In this document: in pieces, positions 17,360 to 27,727 of the stretch
Numbering within the stretch: position 1 is the first letter of the stretch
Layout: the number at the start of each line of letters is the position of its first letter
Source of the DNA: Roseovarius autotrophicus
GTDB lineage: Bacteria; Pseudomonadota; Alphaproteobacteria; Rhodobacterales; Rhodobacteraceae
Direction: 5' to 3'
NCBI RefSeq assembly: GCF_018069895.1
Contig: NZ_JAGQDH010000011.1
Span: 19,966-83,965 of the forward strand
Length of the DNA stretch: 64,000 bases
Program-made: the position numbers and the translations under genes
Notes under the pieces: generated by a model
Databases searched by the model: none
Seen by the model: the letters and a program-made list of their open reading frames with translations, nothing else
What the model was told of the DNA's origin: nothing

Positions 17360-18757
17360 ATGATACCGGTCAGAGGCATCGATGGGGTGAGAGTGGCGGT
17401 TCTGGGCCTTGGGCGCTCTGGCCTGTCGGCGGCGCGCGCCCTGCTCGCGGGTGGCGCTGAAGTGGTGGTCTGGGACGACAACCCCGAGAGCCGCGCGCAG
17501 GCCGAGACCGAGGGCCTCACCGTCACCGACCTGACCCGCGCAGGCGCGTTCGACGGCATCGCGACGCTCGTCACCAGCCCCGGCATCCCCCATCTCTACC
17601 CCGCGCCCCACCCCACCATCGCGGCGGCGCAGGCGGCCGGGGTGCCCGTGGACAACGATATCGGCCTTTTCTTCCGCTCGTTCGCCACGCCCGACTGGGA
17701 CCGGCTCGACACCGCCCCGCGCGTGATCGCGGTTACCGGCTCCAATGGCAAATCCACCACTTCGGCGCTGATCCACCATATCCTGACGCAGGCGGGCCAC
17801 CCCGCGCAACTTGCGGGCAATATCGGGCGCGGCGTGCTTGATCTCGACCCGCCCGGAGAGGGCGGTGTCGTGGTGCTGGAACTTTCCAGCTACCAGACCG
17901 AGCTTGCCCGCGCGCTGACCCCCGATATCGCCGTCTTCACCAATTTCTCGCCCGATCATCTTGACCGCCACGCCGGACTTGGCGGCTATTTCGCGGCCAA
18001 GCGGCGGCTGTTCTCGGAGGGCGGGCCGGACCGCGCAGTGATCGGCGTGGACGAGGCGGAGGGGCGCTATCTGGCGGGTCAACTCTCCGAAGGACCGGCC
18101 GATGACCGGGTGATCCGCATCTCGGTCAGTGGCAAACTCACAGGCGCCGGCTGGGCGGTTTTTGCGCGCAAGGGGTTTCTGAGCGAATACCGCAAGGGCC
18201 GTCAGGTGGCGTCCATCGACCTGCGCGCCATTCCCGGCCTGCCCGGCGCACATAACCACCAGAACGCCTGCGCCGCCTACGCCGCCTGCCGCAGCCTTGG
18301 CCTTGCCCCCCGCGTGATCGAGGCGGGATTGCACGAATTCAAGGGCCTGCCGCACCGCTCGCAGCTTGTGGCCGAACGGGGCGGCGTGCGCTTTGTCAAT
18401 GACAGCAAGGCCACCAATGTGGACAGTGCCTTCAAGGCACTTCTGGCCTTCGAGCGCATCCGATGGATCTGCGGCGGTCTGGAAAAGGACGGAGGTCTGG
18501 GCGCGCTTGGCCCCGCCCTGCCCCATGTCGCCAAGGCCTATGTGATCGGGCGCGAGGCGGCGCAATTCGCCATGGGGCTTGCGGGGGTGGAAACCGAGAT
18601 CTGCACCACCATGGCCCGCGCCGTTGAGCGCGCCATGGCCGAGGCCGCGCCGGGCGAGGTTGTCCTGCTTGCCCCCGCCGCCGCCAGTTTCGACCAATAC
18701 GACAATTTCGAGAAGCGCGGCGAGGATTTCATGGCCGAGGTGCGCGCGCGGCTTTAG
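17360..18757 (+). CDS. murD: MurD, UDP-MurNAc-L-Ala:D-glutamate ligase
   Basis: MurD adds D-glutamate to UDP-MurNAc-L-alanine. The protein (465 residues from ATG 17360) begins with [14 protein letters not shown], has the ATP loop TGSNGKSTT (126-134), [20 protein letters not shown], and NDSKATN with a late Lys-rich turn. An in-frame GTG at 17339 is possible but less typical. In related genomes ftsW and murG come next; here the following gene is on the opposite strand and ends seven bases away, which marks a rearrangement breakpoint. Confidence 0.95.
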   Translation: MIPVRGIDGVRVAVLGLGRSGLSAARALLAGGAEVVVWDDNPESRAQAETEGLTVTDLTRAGAFDGIATLVTSPGIPHLYPAPHPTIAAAQAAGVPVDNDIGLFFRSFATPDWDRLDTAPRVIAVTGSNGKSTTSALIHHILTQAGHPAQLAGNIGRGVLDLDPPGEGGVVVLELSSYQTELARALTPDIAVFTNFSPDHLDRHAGLGGYFAAKRRLFSEGGPDRAVIGVDEAEGRYLAGQLSEGPADDRVIRISVSGKLTGAGWAVFARKGFLSEYRKGRQVASIDLRAIPGLPGAHNHQNACAAYAACRSLGLAPRVIEAGLHEFKGLPHRSQLVAERGGVRFVNDSKATNVDSAFKALLAFERIRWICGGLEKDGGLGALGPALPHVAKAYVIGREAAQFAMGLAGVETEICTTMARAVERAMAEAAPGEVVLLAPAAASFDQYDNFEKRGEDFMAEVRARL

Positions 18758-18764
18758 GCGCGCC

Positions 18765-19133
18765 TCAGAAATGCGACTTGGGCTCGTCCGGTTTGCCCGC
18801 CGCCAGCGCCAGCAGACCGGCCAGCCCGGTCATGCCGATGGGGAACATGGTAAAGACGCCAAAGCCAAAGGCGTAATACATCAGCCCCGCCGACACAAAC
18901 AGCAGCACCCCGCCCCAGAGCGCGCGCATCTTCGCCATCGCCCCACCCGCAATCGCCATAATCGGCGCCACAAAACTTGCCACGCGAACGAGCGAGGGAT
19001 CGCGCACCTGATGGAGCAGACCCTCCACCTCGCCAAAGCGGTCGACCACCTCGGTGTAGCCATAGCTGAAGAACCCGACGAGCACCGCGAGACAGCCGCC
19101 GATCACCCCCAGAACCATTGCCGCGCTGCGCAT
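18765..19133 (-). CDS. Small four-helix membrane protein, unknown function
   Basis: This 122-residue protein has four hydrophobic segments: one at the N-terminus, one around residues 52-66, and two that run together at about 70-112. The tail is short and charged. Between the first two helices lies a charged stretch (VVDRFGEVEGLLHQVRDPSL). I do not recognise a family. It starts three bases after the ArsC-like stop on the same strand, so the two are one operon, and it converges with murD. Confidence 0.65.
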   Translation of the reverse strand: MRSAAMVLGVIGGCLAVLVGFFSYGYTEVVDRFGEVEGLLHQVRDPSLVRVASFVAPIMAIAGGAMAKMRALWGGVLLFVSAGLMYYAFGFGVFTMFPIGMTGLAGLLALAAGKPDEPKSHF

Positions 19134-19136
19134 CGT

Positions 19137-19457
19137 TCAGTCCTTTCCCGCCAGTGCCGCCTGCACATCCTTGCCCCATCCGAGATAGAGGCAGCCCCCC
19201 GCCTCGATCAAGGGCCGCTTCATCAGCGCCGGATGCGCGGCGATCAGGCCCAGCGGATCGCGCGCGCGTTCCGCCTCGCTCAGGCCGCGCCATGTGGTCG
19301 ATTGACGGTTGATCAGCGCCGCGCCGAACCGCGCATGGGCGGCTTGTGCCACATTTTCAGGCAGGCCATCGGTGCGGACATCCCGAAACTCTGCTTTCGT
19401 AAATAACTTCATGGCCTTACGGCATGTATCGCAGGTCTTGAGCCCGTAGATGATCAT
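19137..19457 (-). CDS. ArsC/Spx/YffB-family thioredoxin-fold protein
   Basis: This is a 106-residue thioredoxin-fold protein of the ArsC family. The N-terminal IIYGLKTCDTCRKA holds a CxxC pair at the position of the arsenate reductase catalytic Cys. The segment around LINRQSTTWRGL and the late PALMKRPLIEAGG match the YffB/Spx-like branch, where real arsenate reduction is usually unproven. No ars genes are nearby. ATG 19457 is preferred to GTG 19460. Confidence 0.8.
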   Translation of the reverse strand: MIIYGLKTCDTCRKAMKLFTKAEFRDVRTDGLPENVAQAAHARFGAALINRQSTTWRGLSEAERARDPLGLIAAHPALMKRPLIEAGGCLYLGWGKDVQAALAGKD

Positions 19458-19629
19458 CACGTCCCCTCTTTCGCAATCCCCGTCTTAGCGTGCCGCGACC
19501 GCCCCGTCACGGAGTTTCGCTTGATTTTTACAATGGCGGTGCAATCATCTGCGCATGTACCTTGACGGATTGTCGCGGGTGCATATGGCCCGGCATACTC
19601 CCGGGGACGCGAAGACGAAGGAGAACGGA

Positions 19630-19836
19630 ATGCCGACGGGCACCGTAAAATGGTTCAATACCACAAAAGGTTATGGCTTTATCGCGCCTGATGGCGGCGG
19701 CAAGGACGTATTCGTGCATATCTCGGCCGTTGAACGGTCGGGGCTGACAGGTCTGGCCGACAATCAGAAGGTCGGATACGAGTTGAAGGACGGGCGGGAC
19801 GGGCGGCAGATGGCCTCGGACCTGAAACTGCTCTGA
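19630..19836 (+). CDS. cspA: Cold-shock domain protein (CspA family)
   Basis: A 68-residue single cold-shock domain with the two RNA-binding motifs KGYGFIAP and VFVHISAVE. It binds single-stranded RNA or DNA and acts as an RNA chaperone. ATG 19630 follows a GAAGGAG ribosome binding site and gives the usual MPTGTVKWFN opening; the longer in-frame start at 19555 lies in what is probably the 5' leader. About 170 bases separate it from the divergent ArsC-like gene. Confidence 0.93.
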   Translation: MPTGTVKWFNTTKGYGFIAPDGGGKDVFVHISAVERSGLTGLADNQKVGYELKDGRDGRQMASDLKLL

Positions 19837-20153
19837 GCGCGGCGGGGTGCCGCCACCGGCGCCCCCCGGCCAGAAGCTGCAGCAGCAGCCCTGGGCCCCT
19901 GGCGGGCAATCACCATGGTGCGGCTGCGCATAAAACGCGGCATTTAGGGATAGTTGTGCGATCCCTCGGAGATTGGCGTGCCTGTCGCCTGGCACCTTAT
20001 TGGCCACGCCGCGCAAGATCGCGCCACTCTCCCCTGCATCTGGGGGCACGAATTACCCTCTACCCAAAACCTTGAGGCCACCCTATAGTGCCTGTGGATA
20101 ACCGGGCCCGAGACCCATGATCCAAGAGGCAGAGAACAAAGGGGGGGACGGCC
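19837..20153. other. Gene-free stretch between cspA and nrdR
   Basis: No gene was found in these 317 bases. GGGGTGCC and GGCGCCCC just after the cspA stop can pair but lack a U-run. The promoter of nrdR should lie in the last 100 bases, where an exact DnaA box is present at 20093-20101. Confidence 0.6.
20093..20101 (-). promoter_or_regulatory. DnaA box upstream of nrdR
   Basis: TGTGGATAA is the exact complement of the consensus DnaA box TTATCCACA. A single nine-base match can be chance, but its place 53 bases before the regulator of ribonucleotide reductase genes makes cell-cycle or replication-linked control possible. Confidence 0.4.
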
Positions 20154-20636
20154 ATGCGCTGCCCGTTTTGTGGAAATATCGACACACAGGTCAAGGATTC
20201 ACGCCCCGCGGAGGAGCATGTCTCGATCCGCAGGCGGCGGTTTTGCCCGGCCTGTGGCGGGCGGTTCACAACCTATGAGCGCGTGCAACTGCGCGATCTG
20301 GTGGTCGTGAAATCCAACGGGCGCCGTGAGGATTTCGACCGCGACAAGCTTGAACGCTCGGTGCGCATTGCACTTCAGAAACGCCCAATAGACCCTGAGC
20401 GGATCGAACAGATGATCTCTGGCATCGTGCGCCGACTTGAGAGCATGGGCGACACGGACATTTCCTCGAAGGTCATAGGCGAAATCGTGATGGAAACGCT
20501 CGCGCGGATCGACACCGTCGCCTATGTTCGTTTTGCCAGTGTTTACAAGAACTTCCAGGAAGCTGACGATTTCGACCGCTTCGTGAGCGAACTGCGCCCG
20601 GACGAGGGGGCCGCCGCCAAAGACGCCGAAGCGTGA
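20154..20636 (+). CDS. nrdR: NrdR, repressor of ribonucleotide reductase genes
   Basis: NrdR represses nrd genes when dATP is high. The 160-residue protein has an N-terminal zinc ribbon with C3-x2-C6 and C31-x2-C34, then an ATP-cone domain (about 46-136) with [16 protein letters not shown]. The C-terminal tail is typical in length. The four-base overlap (GTGA) with ribD reproduces the widespread nrdR-ribD arrangement. Confidence 0.95.
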   Translation: MRCPFCGNIDTQVKDSRPAEEHVSIRRRRFCPACGGRFTTYERVQLRDLVVVKSNGRREDFDRDKLERSVRIALQKRPIDPERIEQMISGIVRRLESMGDTDISSKVIGEIVMETLARIDTVAYVRFASVYKNFQEADDFDRFVSELRPDEGAAAKDAEA

Positions 20637-21727
20637 CCGCGCAAGACGCCCGCTTCATGGCGCTTGCCCTCGCGCTTGGGCGGCGCGGCATGGGGCAATG
20701 CGCGCCCAACCCCGCCGTAGGCTGCGTGATCGTGCGCGCGGGCAGGATCGTCGGGCGGGGCGCAACCGCAGCGGGCGGGCGCCCCCATGCCGAGACGCTG
20801 GCACTTGCGCAGGCGGGCGCGGCCGCGTTAGGCGCGACCGCCTATGTCACGCTGGAGCCATGCGCCCATCACGGCGAAACGCCACCCTGCGCCGAGGCGC
20901 TGATCGCGGCGGGTGTGGTGCGGGTGGTCGCGCCATTCGACGACACCGATCCGCGCGTCTCGGGGCGCGGTTTTGCGATGCTGCGCGCGGCGGGCGTCGC
21001 GGTCACGACCGGCGTTCTGGCAGATGAGGCCGCGCACGACCATGCCGGGTTCCTGATCCGCAACGAGGTGGGTCGGCCTTTCGTGACGCTCAAGCTGGCG
21101 GCGAGTTTCGACGGGCGTATCGCGACCGCCTCGGGCCACAGCCAATGGATCACCGGGCCCGAGGCACGGCGCGCGGTCCATGCGATGCGCGCGCGCCACG
21201 ATGCGGTGATGGTTGGCGCGGGCACGGCGCGGGCGGATGACCCGATGCTGACCGTGCGCGGCATGGGCGTCACGCGTCAACCGGTGCGCGTCGTGGTTTC
21301 GCGCAGGCTCGATCTGCCGCTGATGTCACAGCTTGCCCGCAGCGCGCGCGAGGTGCCGCTCTGGCTGTGCCACGGAACCGAGGTGGACGACGCCATTGCC
21401 GAAGCGTGGCGCGGCCTGGGCGCGCGGCTTTTCCCCTGCGATGTGGTAGCGGGCCAGGTCGATGCGGACGCGATGCTGCGCGCGCTTGGCGCGGCAGGGC
21501 TGACGCGGGTATTCTGCGAAGGGGGTGGCGCGCTTGCGGCCTCGCTCCTCGCGGCGGGACTGGTGGATGAACTGGCAGGCTTTACCGCCGGGCTGGTCAT
21601 CGGCGCCGAGGGGCTGCCGGGGGTCGGCGCGCTGGGGCTGGCGCGGCTGGACGAGGCCACACGTTTTCGGCTGATCGAGACACGCGCGCTGGGGGGTGCT
21701 GTGCTGCACCGCTGGGCGCGCGCCTGA
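20633..21727 (+). CDS. ribD: RibD, bifunctional riboflavin deaminase/reductase
   Basis: RibD deaminates and then reduces the pyrimidine intermediate of riboflavin synthesis. The 364-residue protein has the zinc deaminase domain with PHAE and the [12 protein letters not shown] motif, then a reductase domain with [13 protein letters not shown] and a late CEGGG. The GTG start overlaps nrdR. Commonly ribE follows, but here ribD ends nine bases from the convergent thrS, so the other rib genes are elsewhere. Confidence 0.95.
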   Translation: MTAQDARFMALALALGRRGMGQCAPNPAVGCVIVRAGRIVGRGATAAGGRPHAETLALAQAGAAALGATAYVTLEPCAHHGETPPCAEALIAAGVVRVVAPFDDTDPRVSGRGFAMLRAAGVAVTTGVLADEAAHDHAGFLIRNEVGRPFVTLKLAASFDGRIATASGHSQWITGPEARRAVHAMRARHDAVMVGAGTARADDPMLTVRGMGVTRQPVRVVVSRRLDLPLMSQLARSAREVPLWLCHGTEVDDAIAEAWRGLGARLFPCDVVAGQVDADAMLRALGAAGLTRVFCEGGGALAASLLAAGLVDELAGFTAGLVIGAEGLPGVGALGLARLDEATRFRLIETRALGGAVLHRWARA

Positions 21728-21736
21728 CACGCTGCG

Positions 21737-23683
21737 TCAGAGCATATCCGGCGGCGTCGCCTCGCGTGCAAGTTCTGGCACCATCTCGTCCAGGGCGAGG
21801 CTGCGCGTCTCCTTCACACCCAGACGCCGCAGCGACACCGACCGTTCCTCGACCTCACGCAGCCCGCAGGCAAGGATCACCGGCACCTTGGCGACAGAGT
21901 GTTCGCGCACCTTGTAGTTGATCTTCTCATTTCGGATATCGGCTTCGGCGCGGACACCGTGTGCGCGCAATGTGTCCACAACCTCGCGCACATAGTCATC
22001 CGCCTCGGACACGATCGAGGCGACCACCACCTGACGCGGGGCAAGCCAGAACGGCAGCCGCCCGGCATGTTCCTCGATGAGAATCCCGATGAACCGCTCG
22101 AAGCTGCCCAGACAGGCGCGGTGCAGCATGACGGGGCGGTGCTTGGCGCCGTCCGGGCCGATATAGGTGGCGTCAAGACGCTCGGGCAGCACGAAATCCA
22201 CCTGATGCGTGCCGCATTGCCACTTGCGCCCGATGGCGTCGGTGAGGGTGAATTCCAGTTTCGGGCCATAGAACGCCCCCTCGCCGGGATTCACCTTCGG
22301 CTCGATCCCGGCGGCGCGGGTGGCCGACAGAAGCGCCGCCTCGGCACGGTCCCAGACCTCGTCGCTGCCTGCGCGCACCTCGGGACGGGTGGAAAACAGC
22401 ACTTCGAATTCGGGGAACCCCAGATCGCGGTAGATGTTCGAGAGAAACGCGATGAAGCGCGCGGTTTCAGCCTCGATCTGTTCTTCGGTGCAGAAGATAT
22501 GCGCGTCATCCTGCACAAAGCCGCGCACCCGCATGATACCATGAAGCGCGCCTGAGGGCTCATAGCGGTTGCAGGCGCCGAATTCGGCCATGCGCAAGGG
22601 CAGGTCGCGATAGCTTTTCAGCCCCTGATTGAAGATCTGCACATGGCAGGGGCAATTCATCGGCTTGAGCGCGTTGACGGCCTTTTCGCGGGCATGTTCC
22701 TCGTCCACTTCGACGATGAACATGTTGTCCTGATACTTTTCCCAGTGGCCCGAGGCCTCCCACAGCTTTCGGTCCACGACCTGCGGCGTGTTCACCTCGA
22801 CATAGCCGCCGCGCATCTGCTGGCGGCGCATGTAACCCTGAAGCGTGGTGTAGACGCTCCAGCCGTTCGGGTGCCAGAATATCTGGCCGGGGGCCTCCTC
22901 CTGCATGTGGAAAAGATCCATCTCGCGACCCAGTTTGCGGTGGTCGCGGCGCTCGGCCTCTTCGAGAAAGGTAAGGTATTCCTTGAGCTTGTCTCGGGTC
23001 TGAAAGGCCACGCCATAAATGCGTTGCAGCATGGGCCGCGTGCTGTCGCCGCGCCAGTAGGCCCCCGCCACGCTCATCAGCTTGAAGGCGTCGGCGGGCA
23101 CCTGCCCGGTATGTTGCAGATGCGGGCCACGGCAGAGATCCTGCCAATCCCCGTGCCAATACATGCGCAAGGGCTCGTCGCCCGGAATGGCCGCGATCAG
23201 TTCAACCTTGTAGGGCTCATTCGTGCCTTCGTAATGGGCGATGGCGCGGGCGCGGTCCCAGACTTCGGTGCGCACGGGATCGCGGGCGTTGATGATCTCT
23301 TTCATCTTCGCCTCGATCCGGCCCAGATCTTCGGGCGTGAACGGCTCTGCCCGGTCGAAATCGTAATACCAGCCGTTCTGGATCACCGGGCCGATGGTGA
23401 CCTTCACATCGGGCCAGATCTCCTGCACCGCGCGGGCCATGATATGCGCAAGGTCATGGCGGATGAGTTCAAGCGCGGGCGCCTCGTCCTTCATCGTGTT
23501 GATGCTGATCTCGGCGTCGCCGGTAATGGGCCATTGCAGATCCCAATGCGCGCCGCCGACATGGGCGGAAATCGCGCGCTTGGCGAGCGAGGGCGCGATG
23601 CTCTCGGCCACTTCGGCGGGGGTGACGCCCGCCGGGTAGGCGCGCTGCGATCCATCGGGAAATGTCATGGAAATCTGGGACAT
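21737..23683 (-). CDS. thrS: ThrS, threonyl-tRNA synthetase
   Basis: This class II synthetase charges tRNA-Thr. The 648-residue protein has an N-terminal TGS domain ([14 protein letters not shown]), the editing domain with [12 protein letters not shown] and the downstream HxxxH region, the catalytic core with FWHPNGW and [10 protein letters not shown], and the C-terminal anticodon-binding domain starting at about 545. The CGAGGAGAC before the start is a good ribosome binding site. It is a single-gene unit. Confidence 0.96.
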   Translation of the reverse strand: MSQISMTFPDGSQRAYPAGVTPAEVAESIAPSLAKRAISAHVGGAHWDLQWPITGDAEISINTMKDEAPALELIRHDLAHIMARAVQEIWPDVKVTIGPVIQNGWYYDFDRAEPFTPEDLGRIEAKMKEIINARDPVRTEVWDRARAIAHYEGTNEPYKVELIAAIPGDEPLRMYWHGDWQDLCRGPHLQHTGQVPADAFKLMSVAGAYWRGDSTRPMLQRIYGVAFQTRDKLKEYLTFLEEAERRDHRKLGREMDLFHMQEEAPGQIFWHPNGWSVYTTLQGYMRRQQMRGGYVEVNTPQVVDRKLWEASGHWEKYQDNMFIVEVDEEHAREKAVNALKPMNCPCHVQIFNQGLKSYRDLPLRMAEFGACNRYEPSGALHGIMRVRGFVQDDAHIFCTEEQIEAETARFIAFLSNIYRDLGFPEFEVLFSTRPEVRAGSDEVWDRAEAALLSATRAAGIEPKVNPGEGAFYGPKLEFTLTDAIGRKWQCGTHQVDFVLPERLDATYIGPDGAKHRPVMLHRACLGSFERFIGILIEEHAGRLPFWLAPRQVVVASIVSEADDYVREVVDTLRAHGVRAEADIRNEKINYKVREHSVAKVPVILACGLREVEERSVSLRRLGVKETRSLALDEMVPELAREATPPDML

Positions 23684-23789
23684 GGTCCGTCTCCTCGTCG
23701 GTCTGGCGCCTACGAAACGCCCGGTTGCGGGTTGTTTCGCCCCTGATGGCGCGGGCTGCGCGGACTGTCAAGACGGGGAAAGACGGCGC

Positions 23790-24650
23790 TCAGGCCCAGG
23801 GACCGCGCCGCGCGCCCTGCCCGGCCATCTCGCGCAGGGCGCGGATGCGGTTTTCCGGGTTGGGGTGGGTCGAGAACAGCCGGTCATGGGCATGGGCATG
23901 AAGCGGGTTGATGATGAACATATGCGCCGTGGCCGGGTTGCGCTCGGCGGCGTCATTGTCGATGCGCGCGGCAAGGCCCGAGATTTTCTGCAAGGCCGAG
24001 GCCAGCCAGAGAGGATTGCCGCAGATCTCGGCGCCCACGCGGTCGGCCTCGTATTCGCGCGAGCGGCTGATCGCCATCTGCACAAGGGCTGCGGCCATGG
24101 GCGCAAGGATCATCAGCGCCAGCGTGCCGATGAGGCCCATGCCGTTGCGCCCGCGCCCGAAGAACATGGCGAAATTCGCCAGCATCGAAATCGCGCCCGC
24201 AAAGGTCGCGGTGATGGTCATGATCGTGGTGTCGTGGTTGCGGATATGCGCGAGCTCATGGGCCATGACGGCGGCGATCTCCTCGCGGCTCAGGCTGCGC
24301 AACAGGCCCGTTGTGGCGGCAACGGCGGCGTTGGCGGGGTTGCGCCCGGTGGCAAAGGCATTGGGCTGGTCGTTATCGAGGATATAGACCGCCGGTCGCG
24401 GCATCCCGGCGGCATCGGCCATCTTGTGCACCATCTGCGTGAGCGCCGCGCCTTCGGGGCCATCGGCGGGGCGCGCGGCGTGCATCCTGAGCACCAGCTT
24501 GTCGGAATTCCACCAGGTAAAGGCGTTCATGGCCAGCGCCACCACAAGCGCGATCAACGCGCCGCCCGCGCCCCCCAGAAGCGCGCCGATCCCGATGAAA
24601 AGCGCGGTCATCGCCGCCATGAGAACGGCCGTTCGCAGATATCCGGTCAT
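23790..24650 (-). CDS. htpX: HtpX, membrane zinc metalloprotease
   Basis: HtpX is an M48 inner-membrane protease that degrades damaged membrane proteins. The 286-residue protein has two N-terminal helices, HELAH (131-135) as the zinc site, two further hydrophobic segments, and EYEAD as the third zinc ligand. A much longer open frame runs upstream, but ATG 24650 with GGGGGACC in front gives the family length. Confidence 0.93.
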   Translation of the reverse strand: MTGYLRTAVLMAAMTALFIGIGALLGGAGGALIALVVALAMNAFTWWNSDKLVLRMHAARPADGPEGAALTQMVHKMADAAGMPRPAVYILDNDQPNAFATGRNPANAAVAATTGLLRSLSREEIAAVMAHELAHIRNHDTTIMTITATFAGAISMLANFAMFFGRGRNGMGLIGTLALMILAPMAAALVQMAISRSREYEADRVGAEICGNPLWLASALQKISGLAARIDNDAAERNPATAHMFIINPLHAHAHDRLFSTHPNPENRIRALREMAGQGARRGPWA

Positions 24651-24811
24651 CCGTGGTCCCCCTTGTCCGACGCGCGCAATATGGGGGCTTTTGCCGCCGT
24701 GGCAAGGCGCTAGCGTTCGCCACCTGACGCAATATACCCGGTGCAAAGCGGCTGCAAAGTGTCTGTTGATGACCCGCATGGACATTCCCAATTGAGGGAT
24801 GAGCCGCGCGA

Positions 24812-25273
24812 GTGCCTGACCGCCGGGTGGGCGCTGCGACGGTTTTTGTGGGCAGTTTATGGTGCAGGAACATCGAACGATTGTACGGGGTGCAGCGTTG
24901 CAAAAGCGCCCGCCCGGGGGGCGGTCGGGCGCGCGCGCAACGCTTCGATCACCCGACGGTGCGGCTGGCGCAATCGGTCGATTTCGCCGCCTTTCTGGCG
25001 AGACCCGAGACGCGCGCGGCTTGGGCGGCCAGCCCCGCACGCCATTGCATGACGACGGCAGACGGCCGGGAACGGTGTCGCCTTTACATCCGGCTGGAAC
25101 AGTTCGACGAGGATGCGGCCCCGCTTTGGGATCACCTGGGGTTCCGTCTCGATCTGCCGCGTCTCAATACCTCGACGCGGGGCGACTACCGGGGCTTTTA
25201 CACCGACCGGAATGCCGAGACCCTTGCCGCCATTGCCGCCGAGGACATCGCGCGGTTCGGATACAGGTTCTGA
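24812..25273 (+). pseudogene. Remnant of a sulfotransferase-family gene (C-terminal part)
   Basis: From about 24950 the frame reads like the C-terminal third of a roseobacter sulfotransferase-2-type protein: [15 protein letters not shown], then [20 protein letters not shown], and the ending EDIARFGYRF. The N-terminal P-loop that binds the sulfate donor is absent, and the upstream part is not recognisable. There is no convincing start or ribosome binding site. I call it a decayed gene. The family label is by pattern recognition only. Confidence 0.5.
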
Positions 25274-25281
25274 GCGGCCAG

Positions 25282-25348
25282 ATTTGATCAAATGTTGTTT
25301 CACCTCTGGCCAAGCCCGCACGCCTGCGACAATGTCAACCCTGTTGAC
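25282..25348. promoter_or_regulatory. Two palindromes before the GAPDH-family gene
   Basis: ATTTGATCAAAT (25282-25293) is a perfect 12-base palindrome. GTCAAC-CCT-GTTGAC (25334-25348) has perfect six-base arms and ends 20 bases before the start codon. Both look like operator sites. The first is not an FNR box, because the TTGAT and ATCAA halves are fused without the four-base spacer. Confidence 0.5.
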
Positions 25349-25368
25349 CTTGCCACGAGGAGCGCGCC

Positions 25369-26385
25369 ATGACCCAACCGCCAATCCGCATCGCCATAAA
25401 CGGCTTTGGGCGCATCGGGCGGACGCTGTTGCGCATCCTGATGCGCGAGCGCCCCGAGTTCGAACTGGCCTGCATCAACGAGATCGAGCCGCTCGACACC
25501 TGCGCCTACCTCTTTCAATACGACAGCGTCTTTGGCCCCTTCCCCGGCACCGTGGCGACGCGGCCCGGCGCGCTGGTGGTGAACGGGCGCGAGATCCCGT
25601 TTCATGGCGCGCGCGACCTAAGCACGCTGGACCTTACGGGCGTCGATCTGGTGCTCGAATGCACCGGCATGGCAGGCGTGCGGGCGATGGCCGAACGGGG
25701 GCTGGCGGCGGGCGCGGCGGCGGTTCTTGTCTCGGGACCATCGGAGGAGGCCGACATCACGCTGGTTCTGGGGGCGAACGAGTCCGCGCTCGGCGATCAC
25801 CGCATCATCTCGAACGCGTCCTGCACCACCAACGCGCTGGCGCCGCTGGCGAGGCTTCTGGACGAGGCCTATGGGATCGTGAGCGGCCAGATGACCACCG
25901 TGCATTGCTATACCGGCAGCCAGCCGACCGTTGACAAACCGCGCGGCGCGCCCGAACGCAGCCGCGCCGCCGCTCTCTCGATGGTGCCGACGACGACAAG
26001 CGCGCAGCACCAGACCGGGCTTGTCCTGCCCGCGCTCCGGGGCCGCATCGAGGCGCGCGCGATCCGGGTGCCGGTGGCGTCGGTCTCGTGCATCGACCTC
26101 ACGGTGCAGACCCGCAACAGCGTCACCGAGGCAGGCGTGAACGCCACGCTGCGCGACGCGGCGGCGCATCACCACTGGCTGGGCTGGACCGATCAGCCGC
26201 TGGTCTCCTCCGACCTGCGGGGGCGCTCAGAAAGCCTGATCCTGAGCGCGGCGCAGACCTCGGTTTCGGTGGGCGGGCTGCTACGGGTGTTCGGCTGGTA
26301 TGACAACGAATGGGGATTTTCGGCCCGAATGCTGGACATGGCCGCGCTGATCGGGCGAAGGGGCCGCCCTGTCGGCCCGCTCTAG
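25369..26385 (+). CDS. Glyceraldehyde-3-phosphate dehydrogenase family protein
   Basis: This is a 338-residue protein with the GAPDH fold: the NAD motif INGFGRIGR (10-18), the catalytic SNASCTTN with Cys152, TTVHCYTGSQ, RAAALSMVPTTT, and the C-terminal WYDNEWGFSARMLD. All key residues are present. Sequence between motifs is less typical than in glycolytic GAPDH, and no pgk or tkt is adjacent, so it could be a second paralogue acting on another aldehyde phosphate. Its last four bases overlap the convergent SPOR gene. Confidence 0.8.
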   Translation: MTQPPIRIAINGFGRIGRTLLRILMRERPEFELACINEIEPLDTCAYLFQYDSVFGPFPGTVATRPGALVVNGREIPFHGARDLSTLDLTGVDLVLECTGMAGVRAMAERGLAAGAAAVLVSGPSEEADITLVLGANESALGDHRIISNASCTTNALAPLARLLDEAYGIVSGQMTTVHCYTGSQPTVDKPRGAPERSRAAALSMVPTTTSAQHQTGLVLPALRGRIEARAIRVPVASVSCIDLTVQTRNSVTEAGVNATLRDAAAHHHWLGWTDQPLVSSDLRGRSESLILSAAQTSVSVGGLLRVFGWYDNEWGFSARMLDMAALIGRRGRPVGPL

Positions 26386-27662
26386 CGCAGACGCACCTCT
26401 CCAAACCCCATGCCGCGAAGCCTTTGCGCCCCGCGCTCGGCTTCGGTCCGTGACGCGAAGGGGCCGGCGAGCACCACGGTCAGCGCGCGCCCGTCACGGC
26501 TGAGCTTGCCCTGGCGCGCGGGCAAGCCAGCGGCGGCGACACGCTGCGCGGCGGCGCGACCCTGTTCCGGGTCGGCGTAGATCCCCGCCTGCGCATAATG
26601 CGGGCGCGACACATCGGGGGCGGTTGCGATCCCCGGCACCGAGCGAGAGGAGACGGACGCAGTCGGTGCGCGGCGCGCCGGGACCGGATCGGGCACATGA
26701 ACCCCGCGCGTGGCCACGGTGACACCGGCGGCGCGCTGCCCCTCGAAACTGGTGAAGGGTGGCTGAAGGCCCGGGAACCGATGGATCACATCCGTGCCGC
26801 TGCGCCGGTCGATGAGGCGGCGAGGCACGGTATTGGTCCACATCACCTCCATCTGCGCCTTGCCCTCGAAGGTCTGGTGAGCACGGCGCGGATTGAGGCG
26901 GTCATCCTCCCATGCCGGCTTCATGCCCTCGGGTACCGAAATGCCGAAAAGGCTGGTGCGCTGGCTCGTGTAGACGCGGGACGGGGCGACACGGGTGCCG
27001 GTCGGAACGCTGCCAGGTATGGCGCGGGTGCCGAGAGCCGGGGGCGCGACCGGGATCAGGACGGTATAGGTTCCCCGGGCGCTGCCGTCTTGCGGATAGG
27101 TCGCGTAATGGGCGGTCTGCGGGCCGCAGCGCACCGGCGAGCCCTTGTGCTGCACCATGTAGGCCGCCGAAACGTCGGTCATGTTCGCACAGGCGGTGCG
27201 GGCGGGATCGGGGGGCGTAAGAACCCGCGCCGTCCCAGCGGAAGCCGCGGCCAACGAGACGCGCGGCGGCACGGGGGCGGGCGCGGCGGGTTTCGGGGCC
27301 GAGACGGGCGCGGGGCTTGTCCGCGGTGCCGGCTGCGCCCGAGGCGCGGGCGCGTCAGCGATGCGGGGCGCGGCTTGCGGCTGGATCTGCGGCTGGGGCT
27401 GTGGCGCGGTCGTGGCAAGCGAGGGCGCAAAGCCACACATGTGCTCACGTGCGCCGCTCATGCGGGGCACCCAGATGGTGTTCAGGCCGACACCCGCGCG
27501 GATAAACACGCATCCCTGGCTGTCCACATATTGCGTGCCCGTAAAGGAGGTGGGAGGAAACTCCGCCGGCACGGGCACATCCCGCAGTGATTGCGCGAAC
27601 GCGCCGGAAACGCTCATGCATGTTGCGACCGTGACCAGGATCGCCTGTCTGGAAACTCTCAT
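26382..27662 (-). CDS. Secreted SPOR-domain protein with Pro/Ala-rich linker
   Basis: This is a 426-residue exported protein. The signal peptide is about residues 1-24, followed by a conserved Cys-containing N-terminal segment, a long Pro-Ala-Gln linker (about 85-150), a middle domain with two further Cys, and a C-terminal SPOR domain from about 350 (AQAGIYADPEQGRAAAQRVA to FGEVRLR). SPOR domains bind glycan strands stripped of stem peptides at the septum, so it probably acts in cell division or wall remodelling. The start MRVSRQA is chosen because it opens the signal peptide. Confidence 0.8.
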   Translation of the reverse strand: MRVSRQAILVTVATCMSVSGAFAQSLRDVPVPAEFPPTSFTGTQYVDSQGCVFIRAGVGLNTIWVPRMSGAREHMCGFAPSLATTAPQPQPQIQPQAAPRIADAPAPRAQPAPRTSPAPVSAPKPAAPAPVPPRVSLAAASAGTARVLTPPDPARTACANMTDVSAAYMVQHKGSPVRCGPQTAHYATYPQDGSARGTYTVLIPVAPPALGTRAIPGSVPTGTRVAPSRVYTSQRTSLFGISVPEGMKPAWEDDRLNPRRAHQTFEGKAQMEVMWTNTVPRRLIDRRSGTDVIHRFPGLQPPFTSFEGQRAAGVTVATRGVHVPDPVPARRAPTASVSSRSVPGIATAPDVSRPHYAQAGIYADPEQGRAAAQRVAAAGLPARQGKLSRDGRALTVVLAGPFASRTEAERGAQRLRGMGFGEVRLR

Positions 27663-27727
27663 TCCACCCCCCGAACAAACCAATCCGAGAGTGCATTATT
27701 TTCCGCAATGAGTAAACAGTGGATGGC

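Noticed and set aside
25282..25293. ATTTGATCAAAT as an FNR box
   Set aside because: The half-sites overlap with no four-base spacer, unlike the true box at 38224-38237.
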